From Puerhibacterium puerhi (GTDB taxonomy: Bacteria; Actinomycetota; Actinomycetes; Actinomycetales; Cellulomonadaceae): a stretch of 50,020 bases of DNA. The notes under the pieces were generated by a model. It made no database searches. It saw only the letters and a program-made list of their open reading frames with translations, and had not been told where the DNA came from. The DNA lies in contig NZ_WUWN01000023.1 in assembly GCF_009846865.1 (NCBI RefSeq), positions 1-50,020 of the forward strand. Reading direction: 5' to 3'. Positions within the stretch are counted from its first letter, which is position 1. Every line of letters starts with the position of its first letter. Positions 35,607-44,119 of the stretch are shown one piece after another. A program made the position numbers and the translations under genes.

Positions 35607-36505
35607 GCGAGCCCGGCGCCCCCGCGGCCGGCGGCGCGCCCGGCCGGCGCGCCGCCGTGCTCGGGCACCCGATCGCCCACTCGCTGTCGCCCGTGCTGCA
35701 CGCGGCGGCCTACGCGGCCCTCGGCCTGGACGGGTGGCGGTACACGGCGATCGACACCCCCACGGAGGAGCTCGCCGGGGTGCTGCGCGAGCTGGACCTC
35801 GGCTGGGCCGGCCTGAGCCTCACCATGCCGCTCAAGCAGGCGGTGATCCCCCTGCTGGACGAGGTCGACGACGTCGCCCGCGCCACGGGGGCGGTCAACA
35901 CGGTCACCGTGCGCCCCGCCGCGTGCGGCGTCGTGCTGGCCGGCACCAACACCGACGTGCACGGGCTCGTCGCCGCGCTGCGCGAAGGGCTGGGCGAGCG
36001 GCCCGTGGGCGAGGCCGTCGTCGTCGGGGCCGGGGCCACCGCGGCGTCCACGCTGGCCGCGCTGCGCGACCTCGGCTGTGCCGGCCCGCACGTGCTGGTC
36101 CGCTCGCTGGGCCGCACCGCCGGGCTGCAGGAGGCGGCCGAGCGCCTCGGCGTCGAGCCGCGATTCGCGCTGCTCGACCCGGAGGGCTCCCAGGAGGTGC
36201 TGCGCGCCGCGGACGTCGTCGTGTCCACCGCCCCCGCGCACGCTGCCGACGGGCTGGCCGAGGCGCTCGACGCCCGCGGGCGCGGGCCGGCCGGGAGCGT
36301 TGGCGGCGTCCTGCTGGACGTGGTGTACGACCCGCGCCCCACCGCCCTGTCGCAGGCGTGGGAGCGGGCCGGCGGCGTCGTCGTCGGCGGGGAGCGGATG
36401 CTGCTGCACCAGGCGGCCGAGCAGGTGCGGCTCATGACCGGGCGGCGCGCGCCGCTGGCGGCGATGGACGCCGCGCTGCGCGCGGAGCTCGCCCCGGCCG
36501 TCTGA
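35603..36505 (+). CDS. aroE: Shikimate dehydrogenase
   Basis: A 300-residue NADP-dependent enzyme that reduces 3-dehydroshikimate to shikimate. Substrate-binding motifs are HSLSPVLHAAAYAALGL (about 28-44) and LTMPLKQAVIP with the catalytic Lys. AVNTV and GTNTDVHGLVAAL precede the nucleotide-binding GAGATAASTLAAL. The GTG at 35603 is chosen because it overlaps the mltG stop as GTGA and has GGAG upstream; the codon at 35585 would duplicate mltG sequence. Somewhat longer than the typical ~270 residues because of an N-terminal Gly/Ala stretch. Followed 51 bases later by aroC. Confidence 0.94.
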   Translation: MSEPGAPAAGGAPGRRAAVLGHPIAHSLSPVLHAAAYAALGLDGWRYTAIDTPTEELAGVLRELDLGWAGLSLTMPLKQAVIPLLDEVDDVARATGAVNTVTVRPAACGVVLAGTNTDVHGLVAALREGLGERPVGEAVVVGAGATAASTLAALRDLGCAGPHVLVRSLGRTAGLQEAAERLGVEPRFALLDPEGSQEVLRAADVVVSTAPAHAADGLAEALDARGRGPAGSVGGVLLDVVYDPRPTALSQAWERAGGVVVGGERMLLHQAAEQVRLMTGRRAPLAAMDAALRAELAPAV

Positions 36506-36556
36506 CCGGCTGAGACGGTCGCCCGGGGTGCGGTACACCCGTGGGAGAATCGGCGC

Positions 36557-37774
36557 ATGCTGCGCTGGTTGACGTCGGGGGAGTCGCACGGTCCGTCGCT
36601 CGTGGGGGTGCTGGAGGGGCTGCCGGCCGGGGTCGAGCTGGTGACCGCCGACATCCAGGCGGCGCTCGCCCGCCGACGCCTCGGGTACGGCCGCGGCGCC
36701 CGTCAGAAGTTCGAGCAGGACGAGGTGCGCGTGCTCGCCGGGCTGCGCCACGGCGTCACCCAGGGCGGCCCGCTGACCATCGAGATCGGCAACTCCGAGT
36801 GGCCCAAGTGGGTCGACGTGATGGCTCCCGACCCGGTGCCCGCCGAGGCGCTGCTCGTCGACGCCGGCACGGGCGACGCGCGCGAGGTCGCCCGCAACCG
36901 GCCGCTGACCCGCCCGCGCCCGGGCCACGCCGACCTGATCGGCATGCGCAAGTACGGCTTCGCCGACGCCCGTCCCGTCCTGGAGCGCGCCAGCGCCCGC
37001 GAGACCGCCACCCGCGTCGCCCTCGGCACCGCCGCCGCGCGCTTCCTCGAGCAGGCGCTGGGCGTGCGGCTGGTGTCCCACGTCGTCGCGATCGGGCCGG
37101 TGGACGTGCCGGACGGCGCGCCCGTGCCGACGCCGGACGACGTGGCGCGCCTGGACGCCGACCCGGTGCGCTGCTTCGACGCCGCGACGTCTGCGGCGAT
37201 GGTGGCCGAGATCGACGAGTGCCACAAGGACGGCGACACCCTCGGCGGCGTCGTCGAGGTGCTCGCCTACGGGGTGCCCTCCGGGCTGGGCACGTACGCG
37301 CACGGCGACCGCCGCCTCGACGCGCGGCTCGCGGCGGCGCTCATGGGCATCCAGGCCATCAAGGGCGTCGAGGTCGGCGACGGCTTCCGCACCGCGCGCC
37401 GGCGCGGGTCCGAGGCGCACGACGAGATCGTGCGCGGCGAGGACGGGCGCCTGCACCGGCTGTCGAACCGGGCCGGCGGCGTCGAGGGCGGCATGAGCAA
37501 CGGCGAGGTGCTGCGCGTGCGCGCCGCCATGAAGCCCATCTCGACCGTCCCGCGCGCCCTGCGCACCGTCGACGTGGCCACCGGCGAGCCGGTCACGGCG
37601 CACCACCAGCGCTCGGACGTGTGCGCCGTGCCGCCGGCCGCGGTCGTTGCGGAGGCGATGGTCGCGCTCGTGCTCGCCGACGCCGCCGTGGAGAAGTTCG
37701 GCGGCGACTCGGTGGCCGAGGTGCGCCGCAACGCTCAGGCCTACCTCGAGGCTATGCCGGAGCTGCTGCGGTGA
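36557..37774 (+). CDS. aroC: Chorismate synthase
   Basis: A 405-residue FMN-dependent enzyme that makes chorismate from EPSP. Signatures: [13 protein letters not shown] (5-17), [35 protein letters not shown], and [20 protein letters not shown] near 310, then [13 protein letters not shown]. It acts in the cytoplasm as a tetramer. ATG 36557 is preceded by a GAGAAT -10-like box eight bases upstream, so it may have its own leaderless promoter besides read-through from aroE. Its stop overlaps aroK (GTGA). Confidence 0.97.
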   Translation: MLRWLTSGESHGPSLVGVLEGLPAGVELVTADIQAALARRRLGYGRGARQKFEQDEVRVLAGLRHGVTQGGPLTIEIGNSEWPKWVDVMAPDPVPAEALLVDAGTGDAREVARNRPLTRPRPGHADLIGMRKYGFADARPVLERASARETATRVALGTAAARFLEQALGVRLVSHVVAIGPVDVPDGAPVPTPDDVARLDADPVRCFDAATSAAMVAEIDECHKDGDTLGGVVEVLAYGVPSGLGTYAHGDRRLDARLAAALMGIQAIKGVEVGDGFRTARRRGSEAHDEIVRGEDGRLHRLSNRAGGVEGGMSNGEVLRVRAAMKPISTVPRALRTVDVATGEPVTAHHQRSDVCAVPPAAVVAEAMVALVLADAAVEKFGGDSVAEVRRNAQAYLEAMPELLR

Positions 37775-38358
37775 CCGACCGGACGGCGGACGCCGGCGAG
37801 GTGCGCCCGGTGCTCGTGCTCGTCGGGCCGCCCGGCAGCGGCAAGTCGACGGTCGGCGAGACGCTCGCCGCGCGCCGCGGCGTGGCGTTCCGGGACACCG
37901 ACCACGACGTCGAGGCGACGGCCGGCAAGCCGATCTCGGACATCTTCGTCGACGACGGCGAGCCGGCGTTCCGCGCCCTGGAGCGCGAGGCGGTCGCCGC
38001 CGCGCTCGGCGCGCACGACGGCGTGCTGGCGCTCGGCGGCGGCGCCGTCCTCGACCCCGCCACGCAGGAGCGGCTCGCCGCCTACGCCGCCGCGGGCGGC
38101 GCCGTCGTCTTCCTCGACGTCTCGCTCGCACACGCCGCGCCGCGGGTGGGCCTCAACCGGTCGCGCCCGCTGCTGCTCGGCAACCCGCGGGCGCAGTGGC
38201 AGGCCCTCATGGAGGCCCGCCGCCCCGTCTACGAGCGGGTCGCGACCGTCCGGGTGCTCACCGACGGGCTCACGCCCGCGCAGGTGGCCGACCGGGTCGA
38301 GCAGGCCCGCGACCCCTCAGCCGTCCCACCCACCACCTCCGAGGAGCCCTCCGCATGA
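37771..38358 (+). CDS. aroK: Shikimate kinase
   Basis: A 195-residue P-loop kinase that phosphorylates shikimate. Walker A is [15 protein letters not shown] (about 20-34). [18 protein letters not shown] holds the substrate-binding Asp, [10 protein letters not shown] is the GGG motif, and [12 protein letters not shown] is the lid region with the conserved Arg. It overlaps aroC by four bases at the start (GTGA) and aroB at the end (ATGA), so the three enzymes are made together. About 20 more residues than the family minimum, mostly in a Pro/Thr-rich C-terminus. Confidence 0.95.
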   Translation: MTDRTADAGEVRPVLVLVGPPGSGKSTVGETLAARRGVAFRDTDHDVEATAGKPISDIFVDDGEPAFRALEREAVAAALGAHDGVLALGGGAVLDPATQERLAAYAAAGGAVVFLDVSLAHAAPRVGLNRSRPLLLGNPRAQWQALMEARRPVYERVATVRVLTDGLTPAQVADRVEQARDPSAVPPTTSEEPSA

Positions 38359-39503
38359 CGTCCCCCGCCCGCGTCACCGTGCACGGCGACAAGCCCTACG
38401 ACGTCGTCATCGGCCGGCACCTGCTCGGCGAGCTGCCCGGCCTGCTCGGGCGCGGCGTGCGCCGTGTGCTGGTGATGCACCCGGCGTCGCTGGAAGCGAC
38501 CGGTGAGGCGGTGCGCGAGGACCTCGTCGCGCAGGGCTACGAGGCGTTCGCCGTCGAGCTGCCCGACGCCGAGGAGCAGAAGACCGCCCAGGTGGCGGCG
38601 TTCTGCTGGCAGGTGCTCGGCCAGGCGGACTTCACGCGCTCGGACGCCATCGTCTCCGTGGGCGGCGGCGCCACCACCGACCTCGCCGGGTTCGTGGCGG
38701 CCACCTGGCTGCGCGGCATCAAGGTCGTGCACCTGCCCACGACGCTGCTGGCCATGGTCGACGCCGCGGTGGGCGGCAAGACCGGCATCAACACCGCCGA
38801 GGGCAAGAACCTCGTGGGCGCGTTCCACCCGCCGGCCGGCGTGCTGTGCGACCTGGCGGCGCTGGAGTCGCTGGACCGCTGGGACCTGGTCGCGGGCCTG
38901 GCCGAGGTGGTCAAGACGGGCTTCATCGCGGACCCGCGCATCCTCGAGCTCGTGGAGGAGCACGCGGACGCGCTGCGCGAGTGGGGCACCCGCCCGACCG
39001 CCGACGAGACCTGGGCGGTGCTCGCCGAGCTCGTCGAGCGGTCGGTGGCCGTCAAGGCGCGCGTGGTGGGGGAGGACCTCACCGAGCAGGGCCTGCGGGA
39101 GATCCTCAACTACGGCCACACGCTCGGGCACGCCATCGAGCTCGCCGAGCGCTACCAGTGGCGCCACGGCGCGGCGGTCGCCGTCGGCATGGTGTTCGCC
39201 GCCGAGCTCGCGCGGCTCGGCGGGCGCCTGCCGGACGAGGTCGTGGACCGGCACCGGGCCATCCTCACCTCGCTGGGGCTGCCCGTCACCTACCGCGGGG
39301 ACCGCTGGGAGCAGCTGCTCGGCGCGATGCGCCGGGACAAGAAGACCCGCGGCGACCTGCTGCGGTTCGTGGTGCTCGAGGACGTCGCCAAGCCGACCCG
39401 GCTCGAGGGGCCGGACCCCGCGCTGCTGGCCGCCGCGTACGCCGAGATCTCCAAGGAGCCGCCGACGGGACGCCCGGGCGTGCCGGTGCAGCTGGGCGTC
39501 TGA
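38355..39503 (+). CDS. aroB: 3-Dehydroquinate synthase
   Basis: A 382-residue NAD- and metal-dependent enzyme that cyclises DAHP to 3-dehydroquinate, the second shikimate step. Motifs: [21 protein letters not shown] split around the NAD site (about 96-116), [19 protein letters not shown], and the metal-binding [17 protein letters not shown] near 250. The [14 protein letters not shown] motif is near the C-terminus. The start ATG overlaps the aroK stop (ATGA). It ends the housekeeping run; a hairpin and the convergent GDPD gene follow. Confidence 0.96.
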   Translation: MTSPARVTVHGDKPYDVVIGRHLLGELPGLLGRGVRRVLVMHPASLEATGEAVREDLVAQGYEAFAVELPDAEEQKTAQVAAFCWQVLGQADFTRSDAIVSVGGGATTDLAGFVAATWLRGIKVVHLPTTLLAMVDAAVGGKTGINTAEGKNLVGAFHPPAGVLCDLAALESLDRWDLVAGLAEVVKTGFIADPRILELVEEHADALREWGTRPTADETWAVLAELVERSVAVKARVVGEDLTEQGLREILNYGHTLGHAIELAERYQWRHGAAVAVGMVFAAELARLGGRLPDEVVDRHRAILTSLGLPVTYRGDRWEQLLGAMRRDKKTRGDLLRFVVLEDVAKPTRLEGPDPALLAAAYAEISKEPPTGRPGVPVQLGV

Positions 39504-39549
39504 CGGCCGCCGCGCCCGCCGGCGCCCGTGGCGGCCGTGGCCGCTCGGT

Positions 39550-39568
39550 GCCGGCCGCGGCGGCCGGC
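39550..39568. terminator. Hairpin between convergent aroB and GDPD genes
   Basis: GCCGGCC (39550-39556) and GGCCGGC (39562-39568) form a 7-bp stem with loop GCGGC, within a wholly C/G stretch. It could end transcription from both sides. Confidence 0.5.
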
Positions 39569-39575
39569 CGCCGGC

Positions 39576-40376
39576 TCAGGCCCACAGGCCGCGGGCCGTC
39601 AGGACGTCGCGCAGCAGGTCGGCGCGGTCGGTGACGATCCCGTCGACGCCGAGGTCGAGCAGGCGGTGCATGGTCGCCGGGTCGTTGACCGTCCACACGT
39701 GCACGTGCCGGCCGGCGGCGTGGGCCGCGGCCACGGTGCGGGCGTCGACGACGGTCAGCCCCCGCTGCTCGACCGGCACCTGCAGGGCGTCGACCCGGCG
39801 CAGCGCTGCGCGCGCGATCGCCGGGACGCGCAGGCGCGCCCCGGCGAGGAACCCCGCGACCTCGGTGGTGCCCGCGCTGGTGGCGACGGGGCGCGACAGC
39901 CGGGCGAGCGTGGCCCGGCGCCGGGCGGCGGAGAAGCTGGTGACGCAGACCCGGTCGTGGGCGCCCGTGCGCTCGATCGCCTCGGCGGTGGGAGCGACCC
40001 CGGAGTCCGCCTTGACGTCGACGTTGACCCGCAGGTGCGGCCAGGTGCCGAGCAGGTCCTCGAGCCGCGGGACGGGTTCCACCCCGCCGATGCGCGCGCG
40101 GCGCACCACGTCCCACGGCAGCTGGGCCACGAGGCCGCGCGCGTCGGTGGTGCGGTCGAGCGCGGCGTCGTGCAGGGCGACGGCCACGCCGTCGGCCGTG
40201 CCGTGCGCGTCCGTCTCGACGTACCGGTAGCCGAGGTCGACGGCGGCCTGGAACGCGGTCAGGGAGTTCTCCAGGCCCGAGTCGACGCCGCCGGGCCGGG
40301 CGAAGCCGCGATGAGCCAGCGCGGCGACGCCGGGCCGCCCGTCCGGCAGGCGGGTGTCGAGGTACGGGTGCGTCAC
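39576..40376 (-). CDS. Glycerophosphodiester phosphodiesterase
   Basis: A 266-residue GDPD-family TIM-barrel protein. The signature LAHRGFARPGGVDSGLENS (about 19-37) holds the catalytic His and the conserved HRG...ENT/S motif. YVETDAHGTADGVAVALHD gives the metal-binding Glu/Asp and second catalytic His, and HVHVWTVND near 225 is the typical late strand. It hydrolyses glycerophosphodiesters to glycerol-3-phosphate and an alcohol. No signal peptide is seen, so it is probably cytoplasmic. Its GTG start overlaps the stop of the upstream hydrolase gene (GTGA), so the two are coupled. Confidence 0.92.
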   Translation of the reverse strand: MTHPYLDTRLPDGRPGVAALAHRGFARPGGVDSGLENSLTAFQAAVDLGYRYVETDAHGTADGVAVALHDAALDRTTDARGLVAQLPWDVVRRARIGGVEPVPRLEDLLGTWPHLRVNVDVKADSGVAPTAEAIERTGAHDRVCVTSFSAARRRATLARLSRPVATSAGTTEVAGFLAGARLRVPAIARAALRRVDALQVPVEQRGLTVVDARTVAAAHAAGRHVHVWTVNDPATMHRLLDLGVDGIVTDRADLLRDVLTARGLWA

Positions 40377-41290
40377 GCGGCGGCCCCGCCGCGGGCCTGC
40401 GCCGCCTCGTGGCCCGCCGGCCGGGGGAGGCGGGCGTCGAGCCACTGCAGCACGCCCGCGAGGTAGGCCCGGCGCGGCGCGTCTGCGGACAGGCTCAGGT
40501 CGTGCACGCCGCCGCGCACGCGCAGCAGCGTCACGTCCTTGCCCAGCCGTGGCGCCGCGGCGACGATCTGGCCGACGTCGAGCACGGTGTCCTGGGCGTC
40601 GAGGTGCGGGTTGTCGGCGGCGTCCGGCCCGGAGGCCGCGGAGACGGCGACGAGCACCGGGCCGGAGATCGCGAGCCCCTGGGCCACGCGCGCCTGGGCC
40701 CGGCGTACCGCGCGCATCCAGCCCACGCGTACGGGCAGGCCCTCGGGCCGCTTGAGGCGCGGGTCGAACGCCCACCGGCCGCCGTTGTCGGCCAGCAGGT
40801 GGGTGGCGTACCAGGAGGGCTCGCGCTTCAGCGGCGCCAGCGGGCTCAGCGGGGCGAGGGTGTCGACCACCTTGGTGCCGACCCCGCGCGTGAGCGGGGA
40901 GCCGGGCAGGTCGAGGAACGGGGCGTCCAGGACGAGCGCGTCGGGACCGGCCGCCGCGCCGGTGGCACGGCGGTGGGCGTGCGCCCACAGGCTCGCGGTG
41001 AGCCCGCCGGTGGAGTGGGCGTGGACGACCAGGGGGAGGTCGGGGTGCTCGGCGCGGACCGCGCGGGCCGCCTGCGCGACGTCGGTGGCCTGCTCCTGCA
41101 GGTCGCTCACGTAGTGCGGCACCTGGCCCGCGCGCCAGGACCGGCCGGCGCCGCGCAGGTCGACGGCGTAGAACGCGTACCCGGCGTCGGCGAACGCCCG
41201 CGCCAGGTGGTCCTGGAAGAAGTAGTCGTTGTACCCGTGGACGTGCAGGACTGCTGCACGCGGCGCGCTGCTGTTCGTCATCGTTCCCAT
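40373..41290 (-). CDS. Alpha/beta hydrolase (lysophospholipase/monoacylglycerol lipase-like)
   Basis: A 305-residue alpha/beta hydrolase. The oxyanion HG motif is in VLHVHGYNDYF (about 14-24) and the nucleophile Ser93 in HAHSTGG, where the first Gly of GxSxG is Ala. YAVDLRGAGRS is the conserved strand after the cap. VRGGVHDLSLS near 270 supplies the probable catalytic His. The layout resembles monoacylglycerol lipase/PldB proteins. It is coupled to the GDPD gene, which suggests sequential lysophospholipid breakdown (deacylation then phosphodiester cleavage); this is inference. ATG 41290 or 41281 (MTNSS) could be the start. Confidence 0.85.
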   Translation of the reverse strand: MGTMTNSSAPRAAVLHVHGYNDYFFQDHLARAFADAGYAFYAVDLRGAGRSWRAGQVPHYVSDLQEQATDVAQAARAVRAEHPDLPLVVHAHSTGGLTASLWAHAHRRATGAAAGPDALVLDAPFLDLPGSPLTRGVGTKVVDTLAPLSPLAPLKREPSWYATHLLADNGGRWAFDPRLKRPEGLPVRVGWMRAVRRAQARVAQGLAISGPVLVAVSAASGPDAADNPHLDAQDTVLDVGQIVAAAPRLGKDVTLLRVRGGVHDLSLSADAPRRAYLAGVLQWLDARLPRPAGHEAAQARGGAAA

Positions 41291-41466
41291 CGGCGCAGGT
41301 CGGGCGAGCTCCAGGACGTCGTCGACGCACGAGGCGCCCGACGCGCACTCAACGTACCGCAGCGCTGGACGAGGGTCCGGTCGGGATGCGCCGGTCTCCG
41401 CCGGCGGTCCTGAGACCTGAGCGGGGGGTGAAGAGCCATCCCCGCCCTTGGCGTCACGGCGGCGTC

Positions 41467-41498
41467 GTGGTGGTCTCGTCGTGGTGGTCTCGTCGTGG
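41467..41498. repeat. 14-base tandem repeat
   Basis: Two exact copies of GTGGTGGTCTCGTC (41467-41480, 41481-41494) plus a partial GTGG. It lies in the 264-base divergent gap 41291-41554. That gap also holds a GCGGGG/CCCCGC hairpin near 41422-41447 and no gene. Confidence 0.75.
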
Positions 41499-41554
41499 CC
41501 GGAGCGTGCGGCCGGTGAGAGACGCAGGCAAGCCCGGGACCGAGGGGGAAGCTC

Positions 41555-41857
41555 GTGGCCGATGACACCGACCCGACCGACGCGGTGCGGGCGATGCAGA
41601 TCACGTTCGGCAGCGTGACGGTGCTGTCGGTCGTCGGCCTGCTGGTGGCCCCCGGCGTCGGGTCGACACCGGTCTTCCTGGCGGGCTTCTTCGCGCTGTT
41701 CTCGGCGTGCACTCTCCAGCGCGCGCTCCGCCGTGGCGTCGAGCGGGGCCTGGTCCCCAGGCGGGCCGTCGTCCCGGCGCTGGTCGTCGACCTCGCGGCC
41801 TCCGCCCTGCTCGGCTACCTCGCCGGGACGCTGGTCCAGGGCTGGCTCCTCGGGTGA
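41555..41857 (+). CDS. Small integral membrane protein, unknown
   Basis: A 100-residue protein that starts with GTG preceded by GGGGGAAG. After an acidic N-terminus (DDTDPTD) there are two or three hydrophobic segments: about 18-33, 35-50 and 72-97. A basic loop (RALRRGVERGLVPRR) lies between the second and third. No known family motif. It is followed by another unknown gene on the same strand after 113 bases. It reads as a real gene from the ribosome site, the membrane pattern and the codon bias. Confidence 0.65.
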   Translation: MADDTDPTDAVRAMQITFGSVTVLSVVGLLVAPGVGSTPVFLAGFFALFSACTLQRALRRGVERGLVPRRAVVPALVVDLAASALLGYLAGTLVQGWLLG

Positions 41858-41970
41858 CGTGCCACGTCGTCCGCGCGCCCGGTGCGACGACGACCGGTGG
41901 CCCGGTGCATCCTGGGAGGACCGCGCCGCCCAGGTCGGGGCCGAGGGCGCGAGCTCGGAGGGACGAGGCG

Positions 41971-42630
41971 ATGCACTACGTGACCCGCGCGGACGAGCGC
42001 AGCGTCGAGCTGCGCGGCGTCGCCGCCGGGCCCCGTCCCGCCGACGTCGTCGGCGGCCTCGTCGCGGGCATGGCGTCCGGGCAGCCGCGGATCGTCACGG
42101 GCATCGTCATGGGGCCGGTGGCGGTGGCCGTCGAGCGACGCGACGCGGCGCCCGGTGACGTCGCCGACGGCTGGCAGGACGTCGTGGAGATCAGCGCCCG
42201 GGCCGTCGAGGACGTCGTCGTGGCCGCGGGGACGTACGACGCCGCGCCGGCGGCACGGTTCGCGATCAACCCGCCGGGGGCCGACTGGTTCCGGCTGCGG
42301 GTGCACGCCCGCGGCCGCGACCTGGAGTACGACCTGGTGGCGACAGGGCCGCGCGAGGAGTACCTGCTCGTCGCCTGGCCCGCGCCGGCCGCTCCGCCGA
42401 CGGTGCTGAGCGTCGGCTCGTCCGTCGCCCAGCGGCTCGAGGCCGGCCAGGCACGGTCCGGTCCCCGGGCCGCGCGGCGGCCGCCGCGAGCCCTTGCCGC
42501 CCCCCACTGGCACGAGAGCGCCGTCGACGCCGCGCGGCGGGCGCAGGCGCAGGCGAACCTGCTCCGGGTCGGCCGCGAGCAGCGCGAGCAGCGCGAGCAG
42601 CGCGAGCGGCGGGAGCGGCGGGAGCGCTAG
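41971..42630 (+). CDS. Hypothetical protein with Arg/Glu/Gln repeat tail
   Basis: A 219-residue soluble protein with no recognised motif. Residues 1-140 look globular, alternating strands and turns (VTGIVMGPVAVAVERRD, FAINPPGADWFRLRVHARG, YDLVATGPREEYLLVAWP). From about 150 it is basic and low in complexity, and ends in a run of Arg-Glu-Gln and Arg-Glu-Arg steps encoded by a 9-base repeat (GCGAGCAGC units at about 42580-42603). ATG 41971 has GGAGGGACGAGGCG upstream. The stop region overlaps the convergent sortase gene end by four bases. Function unknown. Confidence 0.72.
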   Translation: MHYVTRADERSVELRGVAAGPRPADVVGGLVAGMASGQPRIVTGIVMGPVAVAVERRDAAPGDVADGWQDVVEISARAVEDVVVAAGTYDAAPAARFAINPPGADWFRLRVHARGRDLEYDLVATGPREEYLLVAWPAPAAPPTVLSVGSSVAQRLEAGQARSGPRAARRPPRALAAPHWHESAVDAARRAQAQANLLRVGREQREQREQRERRERRER

Positions 42631-43364
42631 CCGCCGGCGGCGTCCGACGCGCCGGGCTCCTGTCCCGGGGTGGCGACGAGCACGACGTTGTCCCGGTAGT
42701 GGTGAGCGGCACGGTCGAAGACGCCGCCGCAGGTGATCAGGACGAGCCGCGGGGGCCCGTCGGAGGCGAAGAGGTCGCGCGGCAGGCCGTCGGCCTTGGG
42801 GTAGGACCGGCGCTCCACGACGCGGTAGGTGACCGTGGTGCCGTCGGTCGTGGTGACGTCGACGACGGTGCCCACCGGGGCCTCGACCAGGCGGAGCATC
42901 GGGCCGGTCCCGGCGTCCGCGGCGTCGACGTGGGCGGCGACGACGGTCGCGCCGGCGGCCGCACCGGGCACGGCGCCGGCGGACCACCAGCCCAGCACGT
43001 CCGGGTCCGGCGGGATCTCGAGCGCGCCGTCCGGCGCGAGGCCGACGGGGACGACCTCCGCGCGGACGTCGACGTCGGGCGCGCTCAGGCGCGCCGGCCC
43101 CGCCACCGCCGGTGCCGCTGGCCTCGCCGCCGGGCGCACCTCGGCGCCCGCAGCGGACGGGTCCCGTGGCGCGCGGGGCGGGGTGGGCGCGACCGGGGCG
43201 ACGGCGGTGGGGCCGGCCACGGCGACGTCCGGGACGGACAGTGCGGGCGCTCTCGCCAGCAGGCCCGTCCCCACCGCGACGCACCCCGCCCCGGCCGCGG
43301 CGAGGACCAGGGCCGCCGCAACGGGGACCGGGCGCCGGTGCCTGCGGCCCCGGTCCGGCCTCAC
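42627..43364 (-). CDS. Class F sortase
   Basis: A 245-residue membrane-anchored sortase. An N-terminal transmembrane helix (about 13-37) and a Pro/Ala-rich linker lead into a class F-type catalytic domain. The triad is visible: His145 in VVAAHVDAAD, Cys212 in LVLITCGG and Arg224 in HHYRDNVV. Sortases cleave a sorting signal and attach proteins to the cell wall; the natural substrates of most class F enzymes are unknown. GTG 43364 overlaps the stop of the DUF4142 gene (GTGA), so the two are co-translated and the DUF4142 protein is a candidate substrate or partner. It converges with the hypothetical gene 41971-42630. Confidence 0.9.
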   Translation of the reverse strand: MRPDRGRRHRRPVPVAAALVLAAAGAGCVAVGTGLLARAPALSVPDVAVAGPTAVAPVAPTPPRAPRDPSAAGAEVRPAARPAAPAVAGPARLSAPDVDVRAEVVPVGLAPDGALEIPPDPDVLGWWSAGAVPGAAAGATVVAAHVDAADAGTGPMLRLVEAPVGTVVDVTTTDGTTVTYRVVERRSYPKADGLPRDLFASDGPPRLVLITCGGVFDRAAHHYRDNVVLVATPGQEPGASDAAGG

Positions 43365-44011
43365 GCGCGACGCCGGAGCAGGACGACGCCCGCGAGCACC
43401 ACCGCGGCCAGGCCTGCGCCGACGAGGGCGACGGCGAGCACCGGGGAGGCGGACGCCGCCTGCCCGCCCGTGCCGGCGGGAACCCCGGTGGGCACGCCGA
43501 GGTCCTGGGCGGTGGCCAGCAGCGCGTCGAGGTGCTCCTGCACCACGGGCGCGGCAGCGCTCGCCAGGTCCTTCACCGACTGCTCGCTGCCCTGGGCCAG
43601 CTCCTCCTCGCCGGCCGCGATCGTCGCGCGGTGCGAGGCGATCTGGGACTCGACCCATGCGGTGTCGAACGCCTCCCCGGACTGGGCCTTCACGGAGGCG
43701 AGGGTCTGCTGCTGCTCCTCGGTCGGCTCGGAGGGCAGCGTGACGCCGAGCTGTTCGGCGGCGGCGGTCAGGTCGGCGTCGAGCTTCGTGTGGTCGTCGA
43801 CGAGCATCTGACCGTGCTGGCGCACGACGTCGGTCGTCGCCTGCTGCAAGGCTGCCTGCCCCGCGGCGATCTCGGCGAGGTTGCCCTGGTGCGCGACGAC
43901 CATCCACTCCTGGTCCTGCTCCGAGGGGGCGGCCGTGGCCGGGCCGACGGCGAGCAGCAGCGCACCGGCTGCTGCGGCGAGAACGGCGAGGGTGCGACGG
44001 AGAGCGGACAT
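43361..44011 (-). CDS. Exported DUF4142 protein with C-terminal membrane anchor
   Basis: A 216-residue protein: a Sec signal peptide (MSALRRTLAVLAAAAGALLL, cleavage near AxA at about 29), a helical DUF4142 ferritin-like domain (about 35-165), a Gly/Thr-rich linker, a transmembrane helix (about 190-211) and a basic end LLRRRA. This tail is built like a cell-wall sorting signal but has no LPxTG; the nearest pattern is LGVPTG. ATG 44011 has GGAG just upstream. DUF4142 function is unknown. Coupled to the class F sortase. Confidence 0.85.
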   Translation of the reverse strand: MSALRRTLAVLAAAAGALLLAVGPATAAPSEQDQEWMVVAHQGNLAEIAAGQAALQQATTDVVRQHGQMLVDDHTKLDADLTAAAEQLGVTLPSEPTEEQQQTLASVKAQSGEAFDTAWVESQIASHRATIAAGEEELAQGSEQSVKDLASAAAPVVQEHLDALLATAQDLGVPTGVPAGTGGQAASASPVLAVALVGAGLAAVVLAGVVLLRRRA

Positions 44012-44119
44012 GGGGGCTCCTCGGTCGGAGGGACGGGCCCGGGGCCTCGGACCCGTCCTGCCATCGTGGGAGCCGCCGGTCCCCGTACGCACCTTCGGGC
44101 CGCGCTCGCCGCCGTGGGC

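Noticed and set aside
41467-41498. Attachment site or transposon end
   Set aside because: Simple two-copy tandem repeat with no integrase, transposase or inverted partner nearby.
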